A DNA stretch of 64,000 bases from Lutraria lutraria (taxonomy: Eukaryota; Mollusca; Bivalvia; Venerida; Mactridae). The stretch spans positions 2,532,501-2,596,500 of the forward strand of contig OZ026848.1 in the NCBI GenBank assembly GCA_964023205.1. Reading direction: 5' to 3'. A model generated the notes under the pieces. It saw only the letters and a program-made list of their open reading frames with translations, was not told the DNA's origin and did no database searches. Both the position numbers and the translations under genes were made by a program. The number at the start of each line of letters is the position of its first letter. Position 1 is the stretch's first letter. This document shows, piece by piece, positions 39,990 to 55,500 of this stretch.

Positions 39990-42773
39990 AAGATAAAAAT
40001 TTGTCGTGAAGCTTCGCGCAAGAAAATTTTTCTCTCCAACTGCCATTTCTAAAATATCAATAAAATCCAAAGTAAACGTTGCATGGTCAATCCTTTTGTA
40101 GCACTGATTCACATTGATGTATATTACTTGCATGTGCACTTTCAATGATGCAAACCAAATAATAGTAGAGATATTGAAAATCAAAGACTTTCAGCAACTC
40201 TCGGAGACTTTTCACGGAGATGGCTATTTCTAGAATATCAATAATGTCAAAAGTAAGCAGAGCACAGCAAATTCAACCTTGCCACCAACTTTGTTCATGC
40301 CAACTACTTGTAAGTAAAGTTGCATTCATGTACCAACAACGCTTAAGGAGAAAATAAGAAATTAGAATTGTCAAAAAATCTTGACGCTAGGACATTTCCT
40401 CACAAACTGTCATTTCTAGAAATGTAATAAAACCAAAAGTAACCATACCATACCAAACCCGTTCTCATCACAGATTTCCATTGATCCGCACTACTTGGAT
40501 GTAATGGTCCCATGTTTGTACTATCTACAATTGAAGAGTAAATGAAAGATAAAAATTTGTCGTAAAGATTTGCGCAAGAAAAATTTTCTCTCCAACTGCC
40601 ATTTCTAAAATATCAATAAAATCCAAAGTAAACGTTGCATGGTCAATCCTTTTGTAGCACTGATTCACATTGATGTCTATTACTTGCCTGTGTACTTTAA
40701 ATGATGCAAACCAAATAATGGTAGAGATATTGAAAATCAAAGACTTTCAGCAACTCTCGGAGACTTTTCACGGAGATGGCTATTTCTAGAATATCAATAA
40801 TGTCAAAAGTAAGCAGAGCTAGGCAAATTCAACCTTGCCACCAAGTTTTGTTCATGCCAACTACTTGTAAGTAAAGTTGCATTCATGTACCAACAACGCT
40901 TAAGGAGAAAATAAGAAATTAGAATTGTCAAAAAATCTTGACGCTAGGACATTTCCTAACAAATTGTCATTTCTAGAAATGTAATAAAACCAAAAGTAAC
41001 CATACCATACCAAAACCGTTCTCATCACAGTATTCCATTGATCCACACTACTTGGATGTAATGGTCCCATGTTTGTACTATCTACAATTAAAGAGTAAAT
41101 GAAAGATAAAAATTTGTCGTGAAGCTTCGCGCAAGAAAATTTTTCTCTCCAACTGCCATTTCTAAAATATCAATAAAATCCAAAGTAAACGTTGCATGGT
41201 CAATCCTTTTGTAGCACTGATTCACATTGATGTCTATTACTTGCATGTGCACTTTCAATGATGCAAACCAAATAATGGTAGAGATATTGAAAATCAAAAA
41301 CTTTCAGCAACTCTCGGAGACTTTTCACGGAGATGGCTATTTCTAGAATTTCAATAATGTCAAAAGTAATCAGAGCACAGCAAATTCAACCTTGCCACCA
41401 ACTTTTGTTCATGCCAACTACTTGTAAGTAAAGTTGCATTCATGTACCAACAACGCTTAAGGAGAAAATAAGAAATTAGAATTGTCAAAAAATCTTGACG
41501 CTAGGACATTTCCTCACAAACTGTCATTTCTAGAAATGTAATAAAACCAAAAGTAACCATACCATACCAAACCCGTTCTCATCACAGATTTCCATTGATC
41601 CGCACTACTTGGATGTAATGGTCTCATGTTTGTACTATCTACAATTGAAGAGTAAAGGAAAGATAAAAATTTGTCGTAAAGCTTCGCGCAAGAAAAATTT
41701 TCTCTACAACTGCCATTTCTAAAATATCAATAAAATCCAAAGTAAACGTTGCATGGTCAATCCTTTTGTAGCACTGATTCACATTGATGTCTATTACTTG
41801 CCTGTGTACTTTAAATGATGCAAACCAAATAATGGTAGAGATATTGAAAATCAAAGACTTTCAGCAACTCTCGGAGACTTTTCACGGAGATGGCTATTTC
41901 TAGAATATCAATAATGTCAAAAGTAAGCAGAGCTAGGCAAATTCAACCTTGCCACCAACTTTTGTTCATGCCAACTACTTGTAAGTAAAGTTGCATTCAT
42001 GTACCAACAACGCTTAAGGAGAAAATAAGAAATTAGAATTGTGAAAAAATCTTGACGCTAGGACATTTCCTCACAAACTGTCATTTCTAGAAATGTAATA
42101 AAACCAAAATTAACCATACCATACCAAACCCGTTCTCATCACAGATTTCCATTGATCCGCACTACTTGGATGTAATGGTCCCATGTTTGTACTATCTACA
42201 ATTGAAGAGTAAATGAAAGATAAAAATTTGTCGTAAAGATTTGCACAAGAAAATTTTTCTCTCCAACTGCCATTTCTAAAATATCAATAAAATCCAAAGT
42301 AAACGTTGCATGGTCAATCCTTTTGTAGCACTGATTCACATTGATGTCGATTACTTGCATGTGCACTTTCAATGATGCAAACCAAATAATGGTAGAGATA
42401 TTGAAAATCAAAAACTTTCAGCAACTCTCGGAGACTTTTCACGGAGATGGCTATTTCTAGAATTTCAATAATGTCAAAAGTAAGCAGAGCATAGCAAATT
42501 CAACCTTGCCACCAACTTTTGTTCATGCCAACTACTTGTAAGTAAAGTTGCATTCATGTACCAACAACGCTTAAGGAGAAAATAAGAAATTAGAATTGTC
42601 AAAAAATCTTGACGCTAGGACATTTCCTCACAAACTGTCATTTCTAGAAATGTAATAAAACCAAAAGTAACCATACCATACCAAAACCGTTCTCATCACA
42701 GATTTCTATTGATCCACACTACTTGGATGTAATGGTCCCATGTTTGTACTATCTATAATTAAAGAGTAAATGA
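39990..42773 (+). repeat. 5-monomer unit (2,784 bp), tandem copy 2
   Basis: Repeats 37,206-39,989. The junction lies within TAAATGAAAGATA near 39,985-39,995, where a TATAATTAAAG start is joined to a GTCGTGAAGC continuation. The end of copy 2 switches back to TAAATGAAAAGATA. A new mutation, AAAATTAACC for AAAAGTAACC near 42,109, distinguishes it from copy 1 and is inherited by the 6-monomer copy at 45,452. Confidence 0.84.
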
Positions 42774-44699
42774 AAAGATAAAAAATTGTTGTAAAGCTTC
42801 ATGCAAGAAAAAATTTCTCTCCAACTGCCATTTCTAAAATATCAATAAAATCCAAAGTAAACGTTGCATGGTCAATCCTTTTGTAGCACTGATTCACATT
42901 GATGTATATTACTTGCATGTGCACTTTCAATGATGCAAACCAAATAATAGTAGAGATATTGAAAATCAAAGACTTTCAGCAACTCTCGGAGACTTTTCAC
43001 GTGATGGCTATTTCTAGAATTTCAATAATGTCAAAAGTAAGCAGAGCACAGCAAATTCAACCTTGCCACCAACTTTTGTTCATGCCAACTACTTGTAAGT
43101 AAAGTTGCATTCATGTACCAACAACGCTTAAGGAGAAAATAAGAAATTAGAATTGTCAAAAAATCTTGACGCTAGGACATTTCCTCACAAACTGTCATTT
43201 CTAGAAATGTAATAAAACCAAAAGTAACCATACCATACCAAAACCGTTCTCATCACAGATTTCCATTGATCCGCACTACTTGGATGTAATGGTCCCATGT
43301 TTGTACTATCTACAATTGAAGAGTAAATGAAAGATAAAAATTTGTCGTAAAGATTTGCGCAAGAAAATTTTTCTCTCCAACTGCCATTTCTAAAATATCA
43401 ATAAAATCCAAAGTAAACGTTGCATGGTCAATCCTTTTGTAGCACTGATTCACATTGATGTCGATTACTTGCATGTGCACTTTCAATGATGCAAACCAAA
43501 TAATGGTAGAGATATTGAAAATCAAAAACTTTCAGCAACTCTCGGAGACTTTTCACGGAGATGGCTATTTCTAGAATTTCAATAATGTCAAAAGTAAGCA
43601 GAGCACAGCAAATTCAACCTTGCCACCAACTTTTGTTCATGCCAACTACTTGTAAGTAAAGTTGCATTCATGTACCAACAACGCTTAAGGAGAAAATAAG
43701 AAATTAGAATTGTCAAAAAATCTTGACGCTAGGACATTTCCTCACAAACTGTCATTTCTAGAAATGTAATAAAACCAAAAGTAACCATACCATACCAAAC
43801 CCGTTCTCATCACAGATTTCCATTGATCCGCACTACTTGGATGTAATGGTCCCATGTTTGTACTATCTACAATTGAAGAGTAAATGAAAGATAAAAATTT
43901 GTCGTAAAGATTTGCGCAAGAAAATTTTTCTCTCCAACTGCCATTTCTAAAATATCAATAAAATCCAAAGTAAACGTTGCATGGTCAATCCTTTTGTAGC
44001 ACTGATTCACATTGATGTCTATTACTTGCCTGTGTACTTTAAATGATGCAAACCAAATAATGGTAGAGATATTGAAAATCAAAGACTTTCAGCAACTCTC
44101 GGAGACTTTTCACGGAGATGGCTATTTCTAGAATATCAATAATGTCAAAAGTAAGCAGAGCACAGCAAATTCAACCTTGCCACCAACTTTTGTTCATGCC
44201 AACTACTTGTAAGTAAAGTTGCATTCATGTACCAACAACGCTTAAGGAGAAAATAAGAAATTAGAATTGTCAAAAAATCTTGACGCTAGGACATTTCCTA
44301 ACAAATTGTCATTTCTAGAAATGTAATAAAACCAAAAGTAACCATACCATACCAAAACCGTTCTCATCACAGTATTCCATTGATCCACACTACTTGGATG
44401 TAATGGTCCCATGTTTGTACTATCTACAATTAAAGAGTAAATGAAAGATAAAAATTTGTCGTGAAGCTTCGCGCAAGAAAATTTTTCTCTCCAACTGCCA
44501 TTTCTAAAATATCAATAAAATCCAAAGTAAACGTTGCATGGTCAATCCTTTTGTAGCACTGATTCACATTGATGTCTATTACTTGCATGTGCACTTTCAA
44601 TGATGCAAACCAAATAATGGTAGAGATATTGAAAATCAAAAACTTTCAGCAACTCTCGGAGACTTTTCACGGAGATGGCTATTTCTAGAATTTCAATAA
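41358..44699 (+). repeat. 6-monomer unit (3,342 bp), tandem copy 1
   Basis: A six-monomer unit that begins inside the second 5-monomer copy and is repeated at offset 3,342. It includes the CACGTG box at 42,998 and a GATAAAAAATTG variant (near 42,777). Left and right limits are uncertain by up to about 400 bp, because flanking monomers are similar from older events. Confidence 0.78.
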
Positions 44700-47600
44700 T
44701 GTCAAAAGTAATCAGAGCACAGCAAATTCAACCTTGCCACCAACTTTTGTTCATGCCAACTACTTGTAAGTAAAGTTGCATTCATGTACCAACAACGCTT
44801 AAGGAGAAAATAAGAAATTAGAATTGTCAAAAAATCTTGACGCTAGGACATTTCCTCACAAACTGTCATTTCTAGAAATGTAATAAAACCAAAAGTAACC
44901 ATACCATACCAAACCCGTTCTCATCACAGATTTCCATTGATCCGCACTACTTGGATGTAATGGTCTCATGTTTGTACTATCTACAATTGAAGAGTAAAGG
45001 AAAGATAAAAATTTGTCGTAAAGCTTCGCGCAAGAAAAATTTTCTCTACAACTGCCATTTCTAAAATATCAATAAAATCCAAAGTAAACGTTGCATGGTC
45101 AATCCTTTTGTAGCACTGATTCACATTGATGTCTATTACTTGCCTGTGTACTTTAAATGATGCAAACCAAATAATGGTAGAGATATTGAAAATCAAAGAC
45201 TTTCAGCAACTCTCGGAGACTTTTCACGGAGATGGCTATTTCTAGAATATCAATAATGTCAAAAGTAAGCAGAGCTAGGCAAATTCAACCTTGCCACCAA
45301 CTTTTGTTCATGCCAACTACTTGTAAGTAAAGTTGCATTCATGTACCAACAACGCTTAAGGAGAAAATAAGAAATTAGAATTGTGAAAAAATCTTGACGC
45401 TAGGACATTTCCTCACAAACTGTCATTTCTAGAAATGTAATAAAACCAAAATTAACCATACCATACCAAACCCGTTCTCATCACAGATTTCCATTGATCC
45501 GCACTACTTGGATGTAATGGTCCCATGTTTGTACTATCTACAATTGAAGAGTAAATGAAAGATAAAAATTTGTCGTAAAGATTTGCACAAGAAAATTTTT
45601 CTCTCCAACTGCCATTTCTAAAATATCAATAAAATCCAAAGTAAACGTTGCATGGTCAATCCTTTTGTAGCACTGATTCACATTGATGTCGATTACTTGC
45701 ATGTGCACTTTCAATGATGCAAACCAAATAATGGTAGAGATATTGAAAATCAAAAACTTTCAGCAACTCTCGGAGACTTTTCACGGAGATGGCTATTTCT
45801 AGAATTTCAATAATGTCAAAAGTAAGCAGAGCATAGCAAATTCAACCTTGCCACCAACTTTTGTTCATGCCAACTACTTGTAAGTAAAGTTGCATTCATG
45901 TACCAACAACGCTTAAGGAGAAAATAAGAAATTAGAATTGTCAAAAAATCTTGACGCTAGGACATTTCCTCACAAACTGTCATTTCTAGAAATGTAATAA
46001 AACCAAAAGTAACCATACCATACCAAAACCGTTCTCATCACAGATTTCTATTGATCCACACTACTTGGATGTAATGGTCCCATGTTTGTACTATCTATAA
46101 TTAAAGAGTAAATGAAAAGATAAAAAATTGTTGTAAAGCTTCATGCAAGAAAAAATTTCTCTCCAACTGCCATTTCTAAAATATCAATAAAATCCAAAGT
46201 AAACGTTGCATGGTCAATCCTTTTGTAGCACTGATTCACATTGATGTATATTACTTGCATGTGCACTTTCAATGATGCAAACCAAATAATAGTAGAGATA
46301 TTGAAAATCAAAGACTTTCAGCAACTCTCGGAGACTTTTCACGTGATGGCTATTTCTAGAATTTCAATAATGTCAAAAGTAAGCAGAGCACAGCAAATTC
46401 AACCTTGCCACCAACTTTTGTTCATGCCAACTACTTGTAAGTAAAGTTGCATTCATGTACCAACAACGCTTAAGGAGAAAATAAGAAATTAGAATTGTCA
46501 AAAAATCTTGACGCTAGGACATTTCCTCACAAACTGTCATTTCTAGAAATGTAATAAAACCAAAAGTAACCATACCATACCAAAACCGTTCTCATCACAG
46601 ATTTCCATTGATCCGCACTACTTGGATGTAATGGTCCCATGTTTGTACTATCTACAATTGAAGAGTAAATGAAAGATAAAAATTTGTCGTAAAGATTTGC
46701 GCAAGAAAATTTTTCTCTCCAACTGCCATTTCTAAAATATCAATAAAATCCAAAGTAAACGTTGCATGGTCAATCCTTTTGTAGCACTGATTCACATTGA
46801 TGTCGATTACTTGCATGTGCACTTTCAATGATGCAAACCAAATAATGGTAGAGATATTGAAAATCAAAAACTTTCAGCAACTCTCGGAGACTTTTCACGG
46901 AGATGGCTATTTCTAGAATTTCAATAATGTCAAAAGTAAGCAGAGCACAGCAAATTCAACCTTGCCACCAACTTTTGTTCATGCCAACTACTTGTAAGTA
47001 AAGTTGCATTCATGTACCAACAACGCTTAAGGAGAAAATAAGAAATTAGAATTGTCAAAAAATCTTGACGCTAGGACATTTCCTCACAAACTGTCATTTC
47101 TAGAAATGTAATAAAACCAAAAGTAACCATACCATACCAAACCCGTTCTCATCACAGATTTCCATTGATCCGCACTACTTGGATGTAATGGTCCCATGTT
47201 TGTACTATCTACAATTGAAGAGTAAATGAAAGATAAAAATTTGTCGTAAAGATTTGCGCAAGAAAATTTTTCTCTCCAACTGCCATTTCTAAAATATCAA
47301 TAAAATCCAAAGTAAACGTTGCATGGTCAATCCTTTTGTAGCACTGATTCACATTGATGTCTATTACTTGCCTGTGTACTTTAAATGATGCAAACCAAAT
47401 AATGGTAGAGATATTGAAAATCAAAGACTTTCAGCAACTCTCGGAGACTTTTCACGGAGATGGCTATTTCTAGAATATCAATAATGTCAAAAGTAAGCAG
47501 AGCACAGCAAATTCAACCTTGCCACCAACTTTTGTTCATGCCAACTACTTGTAAGTAAAGTTGCATTCATGTACCAACAACGCTTAAGGAGAAAATAAGA

Positions 47601-48041
47601 AATTAGAATTGTCAAAAAATCTTGACGCTAGGACATTTCCTAACAAATTGTCATTTCTAGAAATGTAATAAAACCAAAAGTAACCATACCATACCAAAAC
47701 CGTTCTCATCACAGTATTCCATTGATCCACACTACTTGGATGTAATGGTCCCATGTTTGTACTATCTACAATTAAAGAGTAAATGAAAGATAAAAATTTG
47801 TCGTGAAGCTTCGCGCAAGAAAATTTTTCTCTCCAACTGCCATTTCTAAAATATCAATAAAATCCAAAGTAAACGTTGCATGGTCAATCCTTTTGTAGCA
47901 CTGATTCACATTGATGTCTATTACTTGCATGTGCACTTTCAATGATGCAAACCAAATAATGGTAGAGATATTGAAAATCAAAAACTTTCAGCAACTCTCG
48001 GAGACTTTTCACGGAGATGGCTATTTCTAGAATTTCAATAA
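44700..48041 (+). repeat. 6-monomer unit (3,342 bp), tandem copy 2
   Basis: Repeats 41,358-44,699, including the AAAATTAACC marker (near 45,452), GATAAAAAATTG (near 46,122) and the CACGTG box at 46,340. Similarity ends where GTAATCAGAGCACAGC of copy 1 (near 44,707) faces GTAAGCAGAGCATAGC (near 48,049). Confidence 0.78.
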
Positions 48042-51000
48042 TGTCAAAAGTAAGCAGAGCATAGCAAATTCAACCTTGCCACCAACTTTTGTTCATGCCA
48101 ACTACTCGTAAGTAAAGTTGCATTCATGTACCAACAACGCTTAAGGAGAAAATAAGAAATTAGAATTGTCAAAAAATCTTGACGCTAGGACATTTTCTCA
48201 CAAATTGTCATTTCTAGAAATGTAATAAAACCAAAAGTAACCATACCATACCAAAACCGTTCTCATCACAGATTTCTATTGATCCACACTACTTGGATGT
48301 AATGGTCCCATGTTTGTACTATCTATAATTAAAGAGTAAATGAAAAGATAAAAATTTGTTGTAAAGCTTCATGCAAGAAAAAATTTCTCTCCAACTGCCA
48401 TTTCTAAAATATCAATAAAATCCAAAGTAAACGTTGCATGGTCAATCCTTTTGTAGCACTGATTCACATTGATGTCTATTACTTGCCTGTATACTTTAAA
48501 TGATGCAAACCAAATAATGGTAGAGATATTGAAAATCAAAGACTTTCAGCAACTCTCGGAGACTTTTCACGGAGATGGCTATTTCTAGAATATCAATAAT
48601 GTCAAAAGTAAGCAGAGCACAGCAAATTCAACCTTGCCACCAACTTTTGTTCATGCCAACTACTTGCAAGTAAAGTTGCATTCATGTACCAACAACGCTT
48701 AAGGAGAAAATAAGAAATTAGAATTGTCAAAAAATCTTGACGCTAGGACATTTCCTCACAAACTGTCATTTCTAGAAATGTAATAAAACCAAAAGTAACC
48801 ATACCATACCAAACCCGTTCTCATCACAGATTTCCATTGATCCGCACTACTTGGATGTAATGGTCCCATGTTTGTACTATCTACAATTGAAGAGTAAATG
48901 AAAGATAAAAATTTGTCATAAAGATTTGCACAAGAAAATTTTTCTCTCCAACTGCCATTTCTAAAATATCAATAAAATCCAAAGTAAACGTTGCATGGTC
49001 AATCCTTTTGTAGCACTGATTCACATTGATGTCTATTACTTGCCTGTGTACTTTAAATGATGCAAACCAAATAATGGTAGAGATATTGAAAATCAAAGAC
49101 TTTCAGCAACTCTCGGAGACTTTTCACGGAGATGGCTATTTCTAGAATATCAATGTCAAAAGTAAGCAGAGCACAGCAAATTCAACCTTGCCACCAACTT
49201 TTGTTCATGCCAACTACTTGTAAGTAAAGTTGCATTCATGTACCAACAACGCTTAAGGAGAAAATAAGAAATTAGAATTGTGAAAAAATCTTGACGCTAG
49301 GACATTTCCTCACAAACTGTCATTTCTAGAAATGTAATAAAACCAAAAGTAACCATACCATACCAAACCCGTTCTCATCACAGATTTCCATTGATCCGCA
49401 CTACTTGGATGTAATGGTCCCATGTTTGTACTATCTACAATTGAAGAGTAAATGAAAGATAAAAATTTGTCGTAAAGATTTGCGCAAGAAATATTTTCTC
49501 TCCAACTGCCATTTCTAAAATATCAATAAAATCCAAAGTAAACGTTGCATGGTCAATCCTTTTGTAGCACTGATTCACATTGATGTCTATTACTTGCCTG
49601 TGTACTTTAAATGATGCAAACCAAATAATGGTAGAGATATTGAAAATCAAAGACTTTCAGCAACTCTCGGAGACTTTTCACGGAGATGGCTATTTCTAGA
49701 ATATCAATAATGTCAAAAGTAAGCAGAGCACAGCAAATTCAACCTTGCCACCAACTTTTGTTCATGCCAACTACTTGTAAGTAAAGTTGCATTCATGTAC
49801 CAACAACGCTTAAGGAGAAAATAAGAAATTAGAATTGTGAAAAAATCTTGACGCTAGGACATTTCCTCACAAACTGTCATTTCTAGAAATGTAATAAAAC
49901 CAAAAGTAACCATACCATACCAAACCCGTTCTCATCACAGATTTCCATTGATCCGCACTACTTGGATGTAATGGTCCCATGTTTGTACTATCTACAATTG
50001 AAGAGTAAATGAAAGATAAAAATTTGTCGTAAAGATTTGCACAAGAAAATTTTTCTCTCCAACTGCCATTTCTAAAATATCAATAAAATCCAAAGTAAAC
50101 GTTGCATGGTCAATCCTTTTGTAGCACTGATTCACATTGATGTCGATTACTTGCATGTGCACTTTCAATGATGCAAACCAAATAATGGTAGAGATATTGA
50201 AAATCAAAAACTTTCAGCAACTCTCGGAGACTTTTCACGGAGATGGCTATTTCTAGAATTTCAATAATGTCAAAAGTAAGCAGAGCATAGCAAATTCAAC
50301 CTTGCCACCAACTTTTGTTCATGCCAACTACTTGTAAGTAAAGTTGCATTCATGTACCAACAACGCTTAAGGAGAAAATAAGAAATTAGAATTGTCAAAA
50401 AATCTTGACGCTAGGACATTTCCTCACAAACTGTCATTTCTAGAAATGTAATAAAACCAAAAGTAACCATACCATACCAAAACCGTTCTCATCACAGATT
50501 TCTATTGATCCACACTACTTGGATGTAATGGTCCCATGTTTGTACTATCTATAATTAAAGAGTAAATGAAAAGATAAAAATTTGTTGTAAAGCTTCATGC
50601 AAGAAAAAATTTCTCTCCAACTGCCATTTCTAAAATATCAATAAAATCCAAAGTAAACGTTGCATGGTCAATCCTTTTGTAGCACTGATTCACATTGATG
50701 TATATTACTTGCATGTGCACTTTCAATGATGCAAACCAAATAATAGTAGAGATATTGAAAATCAAAGACTTTCAGCAACTCTCGGAGACTTTTCACGTGA
50801 TGGCTATTTCTAGAATTTCAATAATGTCAAAAGTAAGCAGAGCACAGCAAATTCAACCTTGCCACCAACTTTTGTTCATGCCAACTACTTGTAAGTAAAG
50901 TTGCATTCATGTACCAACAACGCTTAAGGAGAAAATAAGAAATTAGAATTGTCAAAAAATCTTGACGCTAGGACATTTCCTCACAAACTGTCATTTCTAG

Positions 51001-51390
51001 AAATGTAATAAAACCAAAAGTAACCATACCATACCAAAACCGTTCTCATCACAGATTTCCATTGATCCGCACTACTTGGATGTAATGGTCCCATGTTTGT
51101 ACTATCTACAATTGAAGAGTAAAGGAAAGATAAAAATTTGTCGTAAAGCTTTGCGCAAGAAAAATTTTCTCTACAACTGCCATTTCTAAAATATCAATAA
51201 AATCAAAAGGAAACGTTGCATGGTCAATCCTTTTGTAGCACTGATTCACATTGATGTCTATTACTTGCCTGTGTACTTTAAATGATGCAAACCAAATAAT
51301 GGTAGAGATATTGAAAATCAAAGACTTTCAGCCACTCTCGGAGACTTTTCACGGAGATGGCTATTTCTAGAATATCAATAATGTCAAAAG
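44712..51390 (+). repeat. Block of about 6.7 kb repeated at 52,507-59,185 (copy 1)
   Basis: This 12-monomer-long stretch recurs at an offset of 7,795 bp (14 monomers). It contains a three-base deletion in GAATATCAATGTCAAA near 49,154, GTCATAAAGATT near 48,914, and CACGTG boxes at 46,340 and 50,794. The two monomers between the copies (51,391-52,506) do not fit this block. They include the AACTTTGTTC/ACTTGCAAG subunit also found near 61,450 and 63,676. Confidence 0.83.
49151..49160 (+). other. Three-base deletion marker
   Basis: CAATGTCAAA stands where other monomers read CAATAATGTCAAA, a loss of three bases. The same deletion occurs only once more, near 56,949, exactly 7,795 bp away. It is therefore a clean tag for the 14-monomer-offset duplication. 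Confidence 0.8.
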
Positions 51391-52506
51391 TAAGCAGAGC
51401 ACAGCAAATTCAACCTTGCCACCAACTTTGTTCATGCCAACTACTTGCAAGTAAAGTTGCATTCATGTACCAACAACGCTTAAGGAGAAAATAAGAAATT
51501 AGAATTGTCAAAAAATCTTGACGCTAGGACATTTCCTCACAAACTGTCATTTCTAGAAATGTAATAAAACCAAAAGTAACCATACCATACCAAAACCGTT
51601 CTCATCACAGTATTCCATTGATCCACACTACTTGGATGTAATGGTCCCATGTTTGTACTATCTACAATTAAAGAGTAAATGAAAGATAAAAATTTGTCGT
51701 GAAGCTTCGCGCAAGAAAATTTTTCTCTCCAACTGCCATTTCTAAAATATCAATAAAATCCAAAGTAAACGTTGCATGGTCAATCCTTTTGTAGCACTGA
51801 TTCACATTGATGTCTATTACTTGCATGTGCACTTTCAATGATGCAAACCAAATAATGGTAGAGATATTGAAAATCAAAAACTTTCAGCAACTCTCGGAGA
51901 CTTTTCACGGAGATGGCTATTTCTAGAATTTCAATAATGTCAAAAGTAAGCAGAGCATAGCAAATTCAACCTTGCCACCAACTTTTGTTCATGCCAACTA
52001 CTCGTAAGTAAAGTTGCATTCATGTACCAACAACGCTTAAGGAGAAAATAAGAAATTAGAATTGTCAAAAAATCTTGACGCTAGGACATTTCCTCACAAA
52101 CTGTCATTTCTAGAAATGTAATAAAACCAAAAGTAACCATACCATACCAAAACCGTTCTCATCACAGATTTCCATTGATCCGCACTACTTGGATGTAATG
52201 GTCCCATGTTTGTACTATCTACAATTGAAGAGTAAAGGAAAGATAAAAATTTGTCGTAAAGCTTCGCGCAAGAAAAATTTTCTCTACAACTGCCATTTCT
52301 AAAATATCAATAAAATCCAAAGTAAACGTTGCATGGTCAATCCTTTTGTAGCACTGATTCACATTGATGTCTATTACTTGCATGTGCACTTTCAATGATG
52401 CAAACCAAATAATGGTAGAGATATTGAAAATCAAAAACTTTCAGCAACTCTCGGAGACTTTTCACGGAGATGGCTATTTCTAGAATTTCAATAATGTCAA
52501 AAGTAA

Positions 52507-55500
52507 GCAGAGCACAGCAAATTCAACCTTGCCACCAACTTTTGTTCATGCCAACTACTTGTAAGTAAAGTTGCATTCATGTACCAACAACGCTTAAGGA
52601 GAAAATAAGAAATTAGAATTGTCAAAAAATCTTGACGCTAGGACATTTCCTCACAAACTGTCATTTCTAGAAATGTAATAAAACCAAAAGTAACCATACC
52701 ATACCAAACCCGTTCTCATCACAGATTTCCATTGATCCGCACTACTTGGATGTAATGGTCTCATGTTTGTACTATCTACAATTGAAGAGTAAAGGAAAGA
52801 TAAAAATTTGTCGTAAAGCTTCGCGCAATAAAAATTTTCTCTACAACTGCCATTTCTAAAATATCAATAAAATCCAAAGTAAACGTTGCATGGTCAATCC
52901 TTTTGTAGCACTGATTCACATTGATGTCTATTACTTGCCTGTGTACTTTAAATGATGCAAACCAAATAATGGTAGAGATATTGAAAATCAAAGACTTTCA
53001 GCAACTCTCGGAGACTTTTCACGGAGATGGCTATTTCTAGAATATCAATAATGTCAAAAGTAAGCAGAGCTAGGCAAATTCAACCTTGCCACCAACTTTT
53101 GTTCATGCCAACTACTTGTAAGTAAAGTTGCATTCATGTACCAACAACGCTTAAGGAGAAAATAAGAAATTAGAATTGTGAAAAAATCTTGACGCTAGGA
53201 CATTTCCTCACAAACTGTCATTTCTAGAAATGTAATAAAACCAAAAGTAACCATACCATACCAAACCCGTTCTCATCACAGATTTCCATTGATCCGCACT
53301 ACTTGGATGTAATGGTCCCATGTTTGTACTATCTACAATTGAAGAGTAAATGAAAGATAAAAATTTGTCGTAAAGATTTGCACAAGAAAATTTTTCTCTC
53401 CAACTGCCATTTCTAAAATATCAATAAAATCCAAAGTAAACGTTGCATGGTCAATCCTTTTGTAGCACTGATTCACATTGATGTCGATTACTTGCATGTG
53501 CACTTTCAATGATGCAAACCAAATAATGGTAGAGATATTGAAAATCAAAAACTTTCAGCAACTCTCGGAGACTTTTCACGGAGATGGCTATTTCTAGAAT
53601 TTCAATAATGTCAAAAGTAAGCAGAGCATAGCAAATTCAACCTTGCCACCAACTTTTGTTCATGCCAACTACTTGTAAGTAAAGTTGCATTCATGTACCA
53701 ACAACGCTTAAGGAGAAAATAAGAAATTAGAATTGTCAAAAAATCTTGACGCTAGGACATTTCCTCACAAACTGTCATTTCTAGAAATGTAATAAAACCA
53801 AAAGTAACCATACCATACCAAAACCGTTCTCATCACAGATTTCTATTGATCCACACTACTTGGATGTAATGGTCCCATGTTTGTACTATCTATAATTAAA
53901 GAGTAAATGAAAAGATAAAAAATTGTTGTAAAGCTTCATGCAAGAAAAAATTTCTCTCCAACTGCCATTTCTAAAATATCAATAAAATCCAAAGTAAACG
54001 TTGCATGGTCAATCCTTTTGTAGCACTGATTCACATTGATGTATATTACTTGCATGTGCACTTTCAATGATGCAAACCAAATAATAGTAGAGATATTGAA
54101 AATCAAAGACTTTCAGCAACTCTCGGAGACTTTTCACGTGATGGCTATTTCTAGAATTTCAATAATGTCAAAAGTAAGCAGAGCACAGCAAATTCAACCT
54201 TGCCACCAATTTTTGTTCATGCCAACTACTTGTAAGTAAAGTTGCATTCATGTACCAACAACGCTTAAGGAGAAAATAAGAAATTAGAATTGTCAAAAAA
54301 TCTTGACGCTAGGACATTTCCTCACAAACTGTCATTTCTAGAAATGTAATAAAACCAAAAGTAACCATACCATACCAAAACCGTTCTCATCACAGATTTC
54401 CATTGATCCGCACTACTTGGATGTAATGGTCCCATGTTTGTACTATCTACAATTGAAGAGTAAATGAAAGATAAAAATTTGTCGTAAAGATTTGCGCAAG
54501 AAAATTTTTCTCTCCAACTGCCATTTCTAAAATATCAATAAAATCCAAAGTAAACGTTGCATGGTCAATCCTTTTGTAGCACTGATTCACATTGATGTCG
54601 ATTACTTGCATGTGCACTTTCAATGATGCAAACCAAATAATGGTAGAGATATTGAAAATCAAAAACTTTCAGCAACTCTCGGAGACTTTTCACGGAGATG
54701 GCTATTTCTAGAATTTCAATAATGTCAAAAGTAAGCAGAGCACAGCAAATTCAACCTTGCCACCAACTTTTGTTCATGCCAACTACTTGTAAGTAAAGTT
54801 GCATTCATGTACCAACAACGCTTAAGGAGAAAATAAGAAATTAGAATTGTCAAAAAATCTTGACGCTAGGACATTTCCTCACAAACTGTCATTTCTAGAA
54901 ATGTAATAAAACCAAAAGTAACCATACCATACCAAACCCGTTCTCATCACAGATTTCCATTGATCCGCACTACTTGGATGTAATGGTCCCATGTTTGTAC
55001 TATCTACAATTGAAGAGTAAATGAAAGATAAAAATTTGTCGTAAAGATTTGCGCAAGAAAATTTTTCTCTCCAACTGCCATTTCTAAAATATCAATAAAA
55101 TCCAAAGTAAACGTTGCATGGTCAATCCTTTTGTAGCACTGATTCACATTGATGTCTATTACTTGCCTGTGTACTTTAAATGATGCAAACCAAATAATGG
55201 TAGAGATATTGAAAATCAAAGACTTTCAGCAACTCTCGGAGACTTTTCACGGAGATGGCTATTTCTAGAATATCAATAATGTCAAAAGTAAGCAGAGCAC
55301 AGCAAATTCAACCTTGCCACCAACTTTTGTTCATGCCAACTACTTGTAAGTAAAGTTGCATTCATGTACCAACAACGCTTAAGGAGAAAATAAGAAATTA
55401 GAATTGTCAAAAAATCTTGACGCTAGGACATTTCCTAACAAATTGTCATTTCTAGAAATGTAATAAAACCAAAAGTAACCATACCATACCAAAACCGTTC